Below, piece after piece: positions 57,728 to 64,000 of a stretch of DNA of 64,000 bases (the first letter of the stretch is position 1; every line of letters begins with the position of its first letter). The translations under genes were made by a program, and so were the position numbers. The DNA lies in assembly GCA_035536235.1 (NCBI GenBank), contig DATLOQ010000045.1:1-64000 (forward strand), in the 5' to 3' direction. Source of the DNA: DATLNF01 sp035536235 (GTDB taxonomy: Bacteria; Actinomycetota; Actinomycetes; BP-191). Under the pieces are notes generated by a model. That model saw nothing but the letters and a program-made list of their open reading frames with translations. It was not told where the DNA came from and did no database searches.

Positions 57728-58786
57728 ATGAGTCGCCAGCCCACCCTCGCCGTGGTCGGTGCCACCGGCGCCGTCGGCACCGTCATGCTCGACCTGTTGT
57801 CCAGCCGCGCCGACGTCTACGGCGAGATCCGCCTCGTCGCCTCGGCCCGCTCTGCCGGTCGGCTGCTGAGCGTGCGCGGAGACTCTGTCGCGGTGCAGGC
57901 GCTGGCCCCTGACGTTTTCGACGGCGTCGACATCGCGATGTTCGACGTACCCGACGAGGTGTCCGCGGAGTGGGCGCCGGTCGCCGTGGCGCGCGGTGCG
58001 GTGGCGGTCGACAACAGCGGCGCGTTCCGGATGGACGATGACGTGCCGCTGGTCGTGCCGGAGGTCAACGCCGCTGCCGCGCGGGTCCGGCCCAAGGGGA
58101 TCATCAGCAACCCCAACTGCACGACGCTGTCGATGATCGTGGCGATGGGAGCCTTGCACCGGGAGTACGGTCTCGAGGCGCTCGTCGTGGCGTCCTACCA
58201 AGCGGCCTCCGGCGCGGGCCAGGAGGGCATTGACACCCTCTACGACCAGATCGAGAAGGTGGCCGGCGATCGCGAGCTCGGCTCGCGGCCGGGGGACCTC
58301 CGCGAGGTGATCAGCGACCTCGGCCCGTTTCCCTCCCCGCTTGCGCTCAACGTCGTGCCGTGGGCCGGCTCGCTGAAAGAGGATGGATGGAGCTCGGAGG
58401 AGCTCAAGGTGCGCAATGAGTCCCGCAAGATCCTCGACCTGCCGGCCCTTCGGGTCTCCGCCACCTGCGTGCGCGTCCCCGTGGTCACCACTCACTCGCT
58501 CGCGGTGCACGCGACCTTCCGCGACGTGGTGCCGGCCGCCGCTGCCCGCCAGGTGCTGCAGCGATCCCCGGGCGTGATGGTGATCGACGAGCCCGAGCTG
58601 GGCCGCTTCCCGACTCCCGCGGAGGTGGTCGGCACCGACCCGACCTGGGTCGGTCGGATCCGCCAGTCGCTGGACGACCCGCACTCCCTCGATCTCTTCC
58701 TGTGTGGCGACAACCTCCGCAAGGGCGCGGCGCTCAACACCGCGCAGATCGCCGAGCTGGTGGCGGCGGAGATTCGCGAGAGCTGA
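57728..58786 (+). CDS. asd: Aspartate-semialdehyde dehydrogenase
   Basis: The 352-residue enzyme reduces aspartyl phosphate from LysC. It has the NADP loop VVGATGAVGTVMLDLL, active-site Cys in ISNPNCTTLSMIVAM, and the catalytic region SYQAASGAGQEG. The late part RVSATCVRVPVVTTHSLAVHATF is typical. It lacks a ribosome binding site and appears to be leaderless. The DUF5703 gene overlaps its stop by one base. Confidence 0.96.
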   Translation: MSRQPTLAVVGATGAVGTVMLDLLSSRADVYGEIRLVASARSAGRLLSVRGDSVAVQALAPDVFDGVDIAMFDVPDEVSAEWAPVAVARGAVAVDNSGAFRMDDDVPLVVPEVNAAAARVRPKGIISNPNCTTLSMIVAMGALHREYGLEALVVASYQAASGAGQEGIDTLYDQIEKVAGDRELGSRPGDLREVISDLGPFPSPLALNVVPWAGSLKEDGWSSEELKVRNESRKILDLPALRVSATCVRVPVVTTHSLAVHATFRDVVPAAAARQVLQRSPGVMVIDEPELGRFPTPAEVVGTDPTWVGRIRQSLDDPHSLDLFLCGDNLRKGAALNTAQIAELVAAEIRES

Positions 58787-58980
58787 TGGCCGCCTACGAG
58801 TACCGCGCGCTGGAGCTGCCCGCACGGGCCGACCGCGAGCACGTGCGCGAGGTGCTCACCATCCATGCGCAGTACGGCGACTGGGAGCTCGCCCGGCATC
58901 GCGTCTGGCCTGATGGTCGGCGCAGGGTCACGCTGCGCCGGCGGCTGCGCCCTGGCGCCGCGTCCTACCTGCCGACCTGA
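58786..58980 (+). CDS. DUF5703-family small protein
   Basis: The 64-residue basic protein (YEYRALELPARADREHVREVL, YGDWELARHRVWPDGRRRVTLRRRL) resembles the DUF5703 family found after asd in actinomycetes. Function unknown; no motif. It starts in the asd stop (TGATG) and is therefore coupled to it. Confidence 0.8.
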   Translation: MAAYEYRALELPARADREHVREVLTIHAQYGDWELARHRVWPDGRRRVTLRRRLRPGAASYLPT

Positions 58981-59021
58981 CGCCGGTTCCCCTACCTAGG
59001 CGCACCGCGCCGCTCAGCACG

Positions 59022-59052
59022 AAGGGGCCGTCGGACCTGCCGACGACCCCTT
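59022..59052. terminator. Hairpin terminator between DUF5703 and tRNA-Pro
   Basis: AAGGGGCCGTCG pairs with CGACGACCCCTT (one mismatch in 12) across a 7-base loop. It serves the plus-strand asd unit and, in the other direction, tRNA-Pro. Confidence 0.7.
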
Positions 59053-59065
59053 GGCGATGGTGCTG

Positions 59066-59143
59066 TGGTCGGGATGGGGAGATTCGAACTCCCGGCCTCC
59101 ACGTCCCGAACGTGGCGCGCTAACCAAGCTGCGCTACATCCCG
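59066..59143 (-). tRNA. tRNA-Pro(CGG), CCA encoded
   Basis: Minus-strand cloverleaf: acceptor CGGGATG/CATCCCG, anticodon loop TTCGGGA (anticodon CGG), T loop TTCGAAT, discriminator A and an encoded CCA (59066-59068). The C1-G72 pair is characteristic of tRNA-Pro. Confidence 0.94.
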
Positions 59144-59189
59144 ATACAACGCGGCGAAGTCTACTGGCCGCTAGGCGCGGCCCACGAAT

Positions 59190-60089
59190 TCAGCAGTCGG
59201 CCATGGGCCAGGCGGGCACGAGCCGAAGCAGAGTGGCCTCAGGACGGCAGGCGAAGCGCACGGGAGCGTACGGCGACGTGCCGAGGCCGGGCGAGACGTG
59301 CAGCCACGCCCCGTCGTAGCGGGAGAGCCCTCGGGCGCGCGGGCGGTCGATGCCGCAGTTGGTGACGATCGCGCCGTAGCCGGGGAGCCGCAGCTGGCCG
59401 CCGTGCGTGTGCCCGCACAGCATCAGCTCGAATCCAGCCGCCGCGAAGCGGTCGAGGGCCCGCGGCTCCGGGGCGTGCACCAGTGCCAGGTGCAGGTCGC
59501 GACCGGGGCTGACGGGTGCGTCCGCCACCGAGAGGTCGTCGCGGCGCAGATGCGGGTCGTCGACGCCGGCCACTTCCAGGGTGCGGTTGCCGACGGCCAT
59601 CGTCGTACGCCGGTTGGTCAGGTCCAGCCAGCCGCCGGCCGTCATCCCCGCGACCAGGTCCTGCCACGGGTTGGCCCTCCCGTGCACCCGCTTGTGGCCG
59701 GGGAAGAAGTACTTGAACGGGTTCTTGGGCTTCGGCGCGTAGTAGTCGTTGGAGCCCAGCACGAACGCACCGGGAAAGCGCAGCAGCGGACCCAGCGCGT
59801 CGAGCATGGCCGGGACGCCGTACGGCGACGAGAGGTGGTCACCCGTGCTCACCACCAGGTCCGGTGCGAGCTCGGCGAGCTCAGCCACAAAGCGCTGCTT
59901 GCGGCGCTGGCCCGGCATCATGTGGATGTCGGAGATGTGCAGCAGACGAAGCGGCGCAGCATCCTCGGGCAGAAGCGGCAGCTCGACCTGGCGCAGTCGG
60001 AACGCGTTGCGCTCGATCCCTGCCGCGTAGCCGAGCGTGGCCACGCCCAGGAGGCCGAGCGCGGTCGGTACGGCGTACGCGGGCCTCAT
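59190..60089 (-). CDS. Calcineurin-like metallophosphoesterase
   Basis: The 299-residue protein has one N-terminal hydrophobic segment (VPTALGLLGVATLGYAAGI) and the metallophosphoesterase motifs in order: LLHISDIHMMPGQ, VVSTGDHLSS, VLGSNDYY, LVHAPEP and CGHTHGGQL. In YkuE-like relatives the enzyme faces the outside. I start at MRPAYAV (60089), with GGGAGG before it. Its neighbourhood (PBP, WhiB nearby) matches mycobacterial Rv3683. Confidence 0.9.
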   Translation of the reverse strand: MRPAYAVPTALGLLGVATLGYAAGIERNAFRLRQVELPLLPEDAAPLRLLHISDIHMMPGQRRKQRFVAELAELAPDLVVSTGDHLSSPYGVPAMLDALGPLLRFPGAFVLGSNDYYAPKPKNPFKYFFPGHKRVHGRANPWQDLVAGMTAGGWLDLTNRRTTMAVGNRTLEVAGVDDPHLRRDDLSVADAPVSPGRDLHLALVHAPEPRALDRFAAAGFELMLCGHTHGGQLRLPGYGAIVTNCGIDRPRARGLSRYDGAWLHVSPGLGTSPYAPVRFACRPEATLLRLVPAWPMADC

Positions 60090-60156
60090 GGTCCTCCCGG
60101 GTCTAGGGTCGGTCGTCCGAGTCACCATCCTCACGGATTTCCCGGAGCATCGCCCG

Positions 60157-60615
60157 ATGAGTGCCCTCAAGGACCGCCTGCAGGCCGACCTGACAGCAGC
60201 GATGAAGGCTCGCGACGAGCTGCGGCTCGCCACCCTGCGGATGGCGCTCACCGCGGTGAAGACCGAGGAGGTGGCCGGCGGCGAGGCCCGCCAGCTCGAT
60301 GACGGCGAGGTGCTGACGGTGCTCACCCGCGAGGCCAAGAAGCGGCGCGAGGCCGCTGAGGCGTTCGACGCGGGCAGCCGGCCGGAGCTGGCCGCACGCG
60401 AACGAGCGGAGGGTGCGGTGCTCGAGGACTACCTACCGGCGCCGATGTCTGACGATGACCTCAGCGCTGTCGTGGCTGCCACCATCGCAGCGACGGGCGC
60501 GGCTGGGGCAGCGCAGATGGGGCAGGTGATGAAGTCAGTGACACCGCAGGTGGCCGGCCGTGCCGAGGGTGGTCGGGTGGCCGCCGAAGTGCGCCGCCAG
60601 CTGTCCGTCGGCTGA
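60157..60615 (+). CDS. GatB/YqeY domain protein
   Basis: The 152-residue helical protein has the YqeY/GatB tail fold: MSALKDRLQADLTAAMKARDELRLATLRMALTAVKTEEV, EAAEAFDAGSRPELAARERAEGAVLEDYLPAPMSDDDL and GQVMKSVTPQVAGRAEGGRVAAEVRRQL. It resembles the tRNA-binding tail of GatB; its role is unclear. It is divergent from the metallophosphoesterase and converges with the PBP gene. Confidence 0.93.
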   Translation: MSALKDRLQADLTAAMKARDELRLATLRMALTAVKTEEVAGGEARQLDDGEVLTVLTREAKKRREAAEAFDAGSRPELAARERAEGAVLEDYLPAPMSDDDLSAVVAATIAATGAAGAAQMGQVMKSVTPQVAGRAEGGRVAAEVRRQLSVG

Positions 60616-60653
60616 CGTCGGCACGCGCCGCCGCGCCATGACGGCGAACTCAC

Positions 60654-60711
60654 CCCGTGATCTTGCTGCCTGCATCTACCGGCCTGTGGAAACGGACAGC
60701 AAGATCACGGG
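60654..60711. repeat. 15-bp perfect inverted repeat (terminator or REP-like element)
   Basis: CCCGTGATCTTGCTG (60654-60668) and CAGCAAGATCACGGG (60697-60711) are exact reverse complements around a 28-base loop. It lies between convergent yqeY and the PBP gene. It could terminate both, but the long loop and defined sequence also fit a dispersed palindromic element. Confidence 0.75.
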
Positions 60712-60717
60712 TTGGAC

Positions 60718-63198
60718 CTAACCGGTCTGGGACGCCGACGGAGAAGGTGTGGGGCTGGAGCAACGCCGCTTGTCACAGGTCGGCGACGGTGAAGGGCTCG
60801 GCGGCGGTGAGCTGGGGGGCGCGGGGGAGGCGGCGCTCGTCGGACTCGGCGTGGGGGTAGGAGCGGCGACCGCGGACGCAGTCGGGGAGGGCGACGGGCT
60901 GGGCGTCGGCGACGGAAGGATCACCAGCGGCGGTGCTTGGCCGTTGGAGAGGAAGAGCTGGACCGACGAGCCGATGGCGACCTCGGCGCCCGGTCCGGGG
61001 CTGGTGGCGCCGATCAGGCCGCTCGCGATGGGGAAGGCGGCCACTCGCGTACGGCTGATGACGCCCTTGAGGCCGAGCCCGGCCAGGATCTTCGTCGCCT
61101 CGGTCGGGTCGAGCTCGCGCAAGTCGGGCACGCCGGCGCGCTTGCCGCGGAAGGCTTCGGGAAGCGGTTCGACGAACGACCGCACTGGCAGACCGGCATG
61201 CGCCGGGCCCATGACCGCCTTCCAGATCTGGGCCGGGAAGGAGCCGCCGGTGACGGCGCGCACCCCCTTGAAGCGGACGAGGGGGAACCGCACCGGCTTG
61301 TCCGGGTGGGCCATGGCCACGGCCGTCGCGAGGTCGGGCGTGTAGCCGATGAACCACGCGCTGCCGCTGTCCTGCGATGTCCCGGTCTTGCCCGCCGCCG
61401 GCCGACCGATGTCGGCGCTCTTGCCGCTGCCCGAGGTGATCACGCCGCGGAGCATCGCGGTGACGGCATCGGCGTCCTCCGGCGTGAGCACCTGCCGGCA
61501 GGGGTTGACGGCTGAGACGAGCAGCTCGCTGCCGCCTGGCTCCGTGACGCTGGTGACGCCCGTGGCCGGGCAGTGCTTGCCGCGGGCGGCAAGCGTCGCG
61601 TAGGCCTCGGCCATCTCCAGGGGACTGACCTCGTTGGAGCCGAGCACCATGGAGGGGTGCTTGCGCTTCGCGAAGTCGAAGCTGGTGATGCCCATCGCCT
61701 GCGCGAGGGCGTGCGGGCGGTCCAGCCCGGTGCGCTCCTCCAGCTGGATGAAGTACGTGTTGACCGAGCTGGCGGTGGCCTTGGCCAGGTTGATCACGCC
61801 GAACCCGCTGCCCCGCCCACCGAAGTTGGTGACTCGGTAGCGGTCTCCCGGGCACCGGTTGGGACCGTTGTCCTTGAAGGACGAGCAGATCTGCCCGGGG
61901 GAGTTGAGGGCGAGCGACAACGGTATGCCCTGCTTGACCGCAGCCGCGAGGATGAAGGTCTTGAACGTCGACCCGGCCTGGATGCCCTGCGCGCCCCCGA
62001 GAGCGTGGTTGACCTCGGTCTGTCCGGGCAGCTTGCCGTAGACCTGGTTGCTGGCCATCGCGAGCACGTGCCCGGTGCCCGGCTGCACGACCACGGCGAC
62101 TGCGGCGGCCCGCTTGCGGTCCTGCGGCGTGAGCGTGCTGTCGAGTGCCGCCTGAGCGGTCTTCTGCAGCGTGGGCACGAGCGTCGTCCGAATGGTGAGC
62201 CCACCCTGGAAGACGCGGGCGATGCGTTGAGCGGTCGTGGCACCGAGCCGCTCGTCGTCGATCAGGGCGTCGCGCACGTAGGAGCAGAAGAAGGGCGCGA
62301 TGGTCGTCCCGCACTCGCTGCGGAGCTTGGTCGGCCGGAGCATCGCCTTCAGGGGCACCGCTTTCGCGCCGAGCTCGTCTGCTTTGGTGATGAACGTCTC
62401 GCGCTGCATCACACTCAGCACGAGGTCACGTCGCGCGGTGGCTTCCGCTGGGTTCTTCGTCGGGTCATACAGCGTGGGGTTCTTCACCATCCCCGCGAGT
62501 AGCGCCGCTTCGCCGAGGTTGAGACTCCCCACCTTCTTCGAGAAGTAGTGCTGGGCGGCAGTGCCGACGCCGTACACCCCTTGGCCGAAGTAGGCGATGT
62601 TGAGGTACTTCTCGAGGATCTGGCGCTTGGAGTAACGCTGCTCCAAGGCGAGCGCGAACTTCGCCTCGCGCAGCTTGCGGGTGGTCGACCGCTCGGTGGC
62701 TCGCACGACGTCAGCGCGCTCGGTGGCCGACTCGATGAGCACGTTCTTGACGTACTGCTGGGTGATCGTGGACCCGCCCTGGGTCACCTGACCGGCCTGC
62801 TGGTTCTTCACGAAGGCGCGGGTGAGGCCTCGGAAGTCGACTCCGGCGTGCTGATAGAAGCGGTTGTCCTCGATGGCCAGGATCGCTCGCTGCAGGTGAG
62901 CGGGCATCTGGCTGATGGGAGCGAGGATGCGGTTCTCGTTGAAGAAGATGTCGGCCAGCACGGTCTTGCCGTCGGCCGCCAGGATGCGCGACCGGATCGG
63001 GAGAGGTCCGTCTCGCAGCTCGTCGGGCAATGACAGGAAGGACTCTGCGCCCGCTCGAGCAGCGAGCCCCAGGCCTCCGACGACGGGGAAGAAAGCGCCG
63101 GCAGCCAGGACGCCAGCCAAGATGCTGACGAGGACGACAAGCACCACTCGATGCACGAATGCACCGGTGCCTTCGTCCGCGCCGCCGTAGCTGCTCAC
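60718..63198 (-). CDS. Class A penicillin-binding protein with PASTA domain
   Basis: The 826-residue cell-wall synthase has an N-terminal membrane anchor (VVLVVLVSILAGVLAAGAFF), a GT51 transglycosylase domain (Glu110 in AIEDNRFYQHAGVD, GGSTITQQYVKN, RYSKRQILEKYLNIAYFG) and a transpeptidase domain with SxxK (GSTFKTF), SxN (SSVNTYF) and KTG (GKTGTSQDSGSAWFIGYTPD). One PASTA domain (VPDLRELDPTEATKILAGLGL) and a Pro/Ser/Thr-rich tail follow. It builds and crosslinks peptidoglycan. The mycobacterial counterpart in this neighbourhood is PonA2. It is divergent from whiB. Confidence 0.94.
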   Translation of the reverse strand: MSSYGGADEGTGAFVHRVVLVVLVSILAGVLAAGAFFPVVGGLGLAARAGAESFLSLPDELRDGPLPIRSRILAADGKTVLADIFFNENRILAPISQMPAHLQRAILAIEDNRFYQHAGVDFRGLTRAFVKNQQAGQVTQGGSTITQQYVKNVLIESATERADVVRATERSTTRKLREAKFALALEQRYSKRQILEKYLNIAYFGQGVYGVGTAAQHYFSKKVGSLNLGEAALLAGMVKNPTLYDPTKNPAEATARRDLVLSVMQRETFITKADELGAKAVPLKAMLRPTKLRSECGTTIAPFFCSYVRDALIDDERLGATTAQRIARVFQGGLTIRTTLVPTLQKTAQAALDSTLTPQDRKRAAAVAVVVQPGTGHVLAMASNQVYGKLPGQTEVNHALGGAQGIQAGSTFKTFILAAAVKQGIPLSLALNSPGQICSSFKDNGPNRCPGDRYRVTNFGGRGSGFGVINLAKATASSVNTYFIQLEERTGLDRPHALAQAMGITSFDFAKRKHPSMVLGSNEVSPLEMAEAYATLAARGKHCPATGVTSVTEPGGSELLVSAVNPCRQVLTPEDADAVTAMLRGVITSGSGKSADIGRPAAGKTGTSQDSGSAWFIGYTPDLATAVAMAHPDKPVRFPLVRFKGVRAVTGGSFPAQIWKAVMGPAHAGLPVRSFVEPLPEAFRGKRAGVPDLRELDPTEATKILAGLGLKGVISRTRVAAFPIASGLIGATSPGPGAEVAIGSSVQLFLSNGQAPPLVILPSPTPSPSPSPTASAVAAPTPTPSPTSAASPAPPSSPPPSPSPSPTCDKRRCSSPTPSPSASQTG

Positions 63199-63415
63199 CT
63201 GTCCCGTCCGGAGGGGCCCGCCGGGCGATCACCGCCCCAGTGCTCAGGGTAACTGGCACCGTCGTCATCGGCAGCACCATGGCCCCAGAGAATGGCGGGC
63301 TAGTAAGGAGTGACTACAGAGAGCAGTCCCAGCGGACGATGTCTCTCTTCGTAAACGGTGCCTACGGTCGAGACGTCCCGCACCCGCCCGCCCGGACCTC
63401 GTAAGGAACGCGACG

Positions 63416-63700
63416 ATGGAGACTGCTACCGACTGGATCGCCCTCGCATCATGCCGAGACAGAGACCCAGACGACCTCTTCGTGCAGGGTGCCGCTCAGA
63501 ATCGAGCCAAGCAGCTGTGCATGGGCTGCCCGGTCCGCGCGGAGTGCTTGTCGGACGCCCTGGACAACCGGGTCGAATTCGGCGTGTGGGGCGGTATGAC
63601 CGAGAGGGAGCGGCGGGCGCTGCTCCGCAAGCGGCCGCATGTCCGGTCCTGGCGCGCACTGCTCGACTCCGCTCGCCGCGACGTCCAGCGGACGGCCTGA
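63416..63700 (+). CDS. WhiB-family iron-sulfur regulator, WhiB4-like by context
   Basis: The 94-residue protein has the four [4Fe-4S] ligands Cys13, Cys35, Cys38 and Cys44 (QLCMGCPVRAEC), the turn GVWGGMTERERR and a basic DNA-binding tail (RKRPHVRSWRALL). WhiB proteins sense O2, NO or redox state through the cluster. Its place between a PonA2-like PBP and a probable ArsA-type gene matches mycobacterial whiB4. GTAAGGAA lies before the ATG. The 217 bp upstream holds the divergent promoters, with no PHO or other box I can name. Confidence 0.93.
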   Translation: METATDWIALASCRDRDPDDLFVQGAAQNRAKQLCMGCPVRAECLSDALDNRVEFGVWGGMTERERRALLRKRPHVRSWRALLDSARRDVQRTA

Positions 63701-63722
63701 GCGCGCTGCGCCACGGGCTTGC

Positions 63723-64000
63723 TCACGCGGCTGGCCGCGTCGCCAGCTCCTCTCCCACCCGGCGCAGGCCGGCCAGATCATGCACGTCGGAGGCCATCGC
63801 CTCGATCTCGGCGACCGGCACCGCCGGTTGCCCGCTGGTGAACGCGGTGATCACCGCGCGCTCTCGGCTCGACAACGCCACCCGGTCGGCGTGCAGACGC
63901 AGCACGCCGGCAGCCGTCGTATGCCCGCCGCGCTCGTCCAGCACCTCGGCCGCCGCGATGCTCCGCTCCGCGGTGAGGTGCGGGGCCGCGCTGCGGTGCA
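63723..64000 (-). CDS. C-terminus of a probable ArsA-family ATPase (cut by the window edge)
   Basis: The open frame runs from 64000 to the stop at 63723, reading HRSAAPHLTAERSIAAAEVLDERGG and then LSSRERAVITAFTSGQPAVPVAEIEA, DVHDLAGLRRVGEEL. No ATP motif is in the visible part. The order PBP, WhiB, then this gene matches mycobacterial ponA2-whiB4-Rv3680, where the last encodes a GET3/ArsA-type ATPase. The call rests on context and the C-terminal pattern only. Confidence 0.5.
   Translation of the reverse strand, partial: HRSAAPHLTAERSIAAAEVLDERGGHTTAAGVLRLHADRVALSSRERAVITAFTSGQPAVPVAEIEAMASDVHDLAGLRRVGEELATRPAA

Noticed and set aside
55943..58825. A 960-residue minus-strand frame covering the hydrolase and asd
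   Set aside because: Its N-terminal 390 residues are the antisense of asd and lack any family pattern. The real gene starts at 57646 with a signal peptide.

Overview
The window is high-GC, gene-dense DNA from an actinomycete (Actinomycetota). Diagnostic features are a mycothiol synthase (mshD), a WhiB regulator, a GlnR-type orphan regulator, LmeA, F420-type oxidoreductases, PASTA-bearing penicillin-binding protein, GTG/TTG starts, leaderless genes behind TAGACT -10 boxes and mostly CCA-less tRNA genes. Gene neighbourhoods match, as far as memory allows, two parts of the Mycobacterium tuberculosis map: glnR-mshD-pst/phoU-lmeA-cysA2-sseC (about Rv0814-Rv0821) and tadA/dnaX/recR/ask/asd/ponA2/whiB4 (about Rv3679-Rv3753). 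The genus cannot be fixed from the sequence alone.

Layout. 1-230: tRNA cluster Glu-Asp-Phe (minus). 0.3-11.4 kb: a secreted protein, tRNA-Lys, a membrane-fused sulfite-oxidase-like protein, an LppX-like lipoprotein, PsiE-like protein, hemerythrin and F420-type oxidoreductase, then two tandem secreted subtilases and a START-like protein. 11.5-19.2 kb: the phosphate block, with a three-unit PHO box, pstSCAB-phoU, a Tat-exported PHP hydrolase and a Tat-exported PhoX-type phosphatase. 19.2-20.3 kb: aquaporin plus arsenate reductase, a probable arsenic-resistance pair. 20.3-25.3 kb: mshD, glnR, moaD, a membrane protein, lmeA, then a leaderless cysteine leader peptide and hairpin in front of a small coupled ORF, a thiosulfate sulfurtransferase and a DUF1416 protein. 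25.3-41 kb: TetR, amidase, SpoIIE-type phosphatase diverging from a response regulator, GNAT, tRNA-Ser, thioesterase, secreted hydrolase, DHFR-like protein, an ABC exporter whose ATPase carries a cyclic-nucleotide-type domain, a third subtilase, a TrxB-like flavoprotein, and two tandem TadA-associated proteins with tadA. 41-50 kb: an accessory-looking stretch after tRNA-Ser(CGA), with a MarR-controlled reductase / dioxygenase / esterase operon resembling the mhq quinone-detoxification set, a truncated SDR fragment, MOSC, MetF-like, three GNATs, an LLM oxidoreductase, tRNA-Ser(GGA) and a DoxX-like membrane protein. 50.2-64 kb: core housekeeping: SRP RNA, dnaX, ybaB, recR, lysC, asd (separated by a CocE-type hydrolase), DUF5703, tRNA-Pro, metallophosphoesterase, yqeY, PBP, whiB and the C-terminus of a probable ArsA-family ATPase.

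How it works together. Phosphate supply is the largest coherent theme (Pst uptake, PhoU, exported phosphoesterases, PhoP-type boxes). Sulfur and thiol handling is the second: mycothiol synthesis, sulfurtransferase and an apparent cysteine-sensing translational attenuator. The most interesting signal is that attenuator at 23980-24195: a leaderless 24-codon ORF ending Cys-Arg-stop, followed at once by a hairpin that hides the Shine-Dalgarno of a second small ORF, whose stop overlaps the sulfurtransferase start. The MarR/mhq-like operon, with its operator against the -35 box and a fused esterase-luciferase-like protein, is the second.
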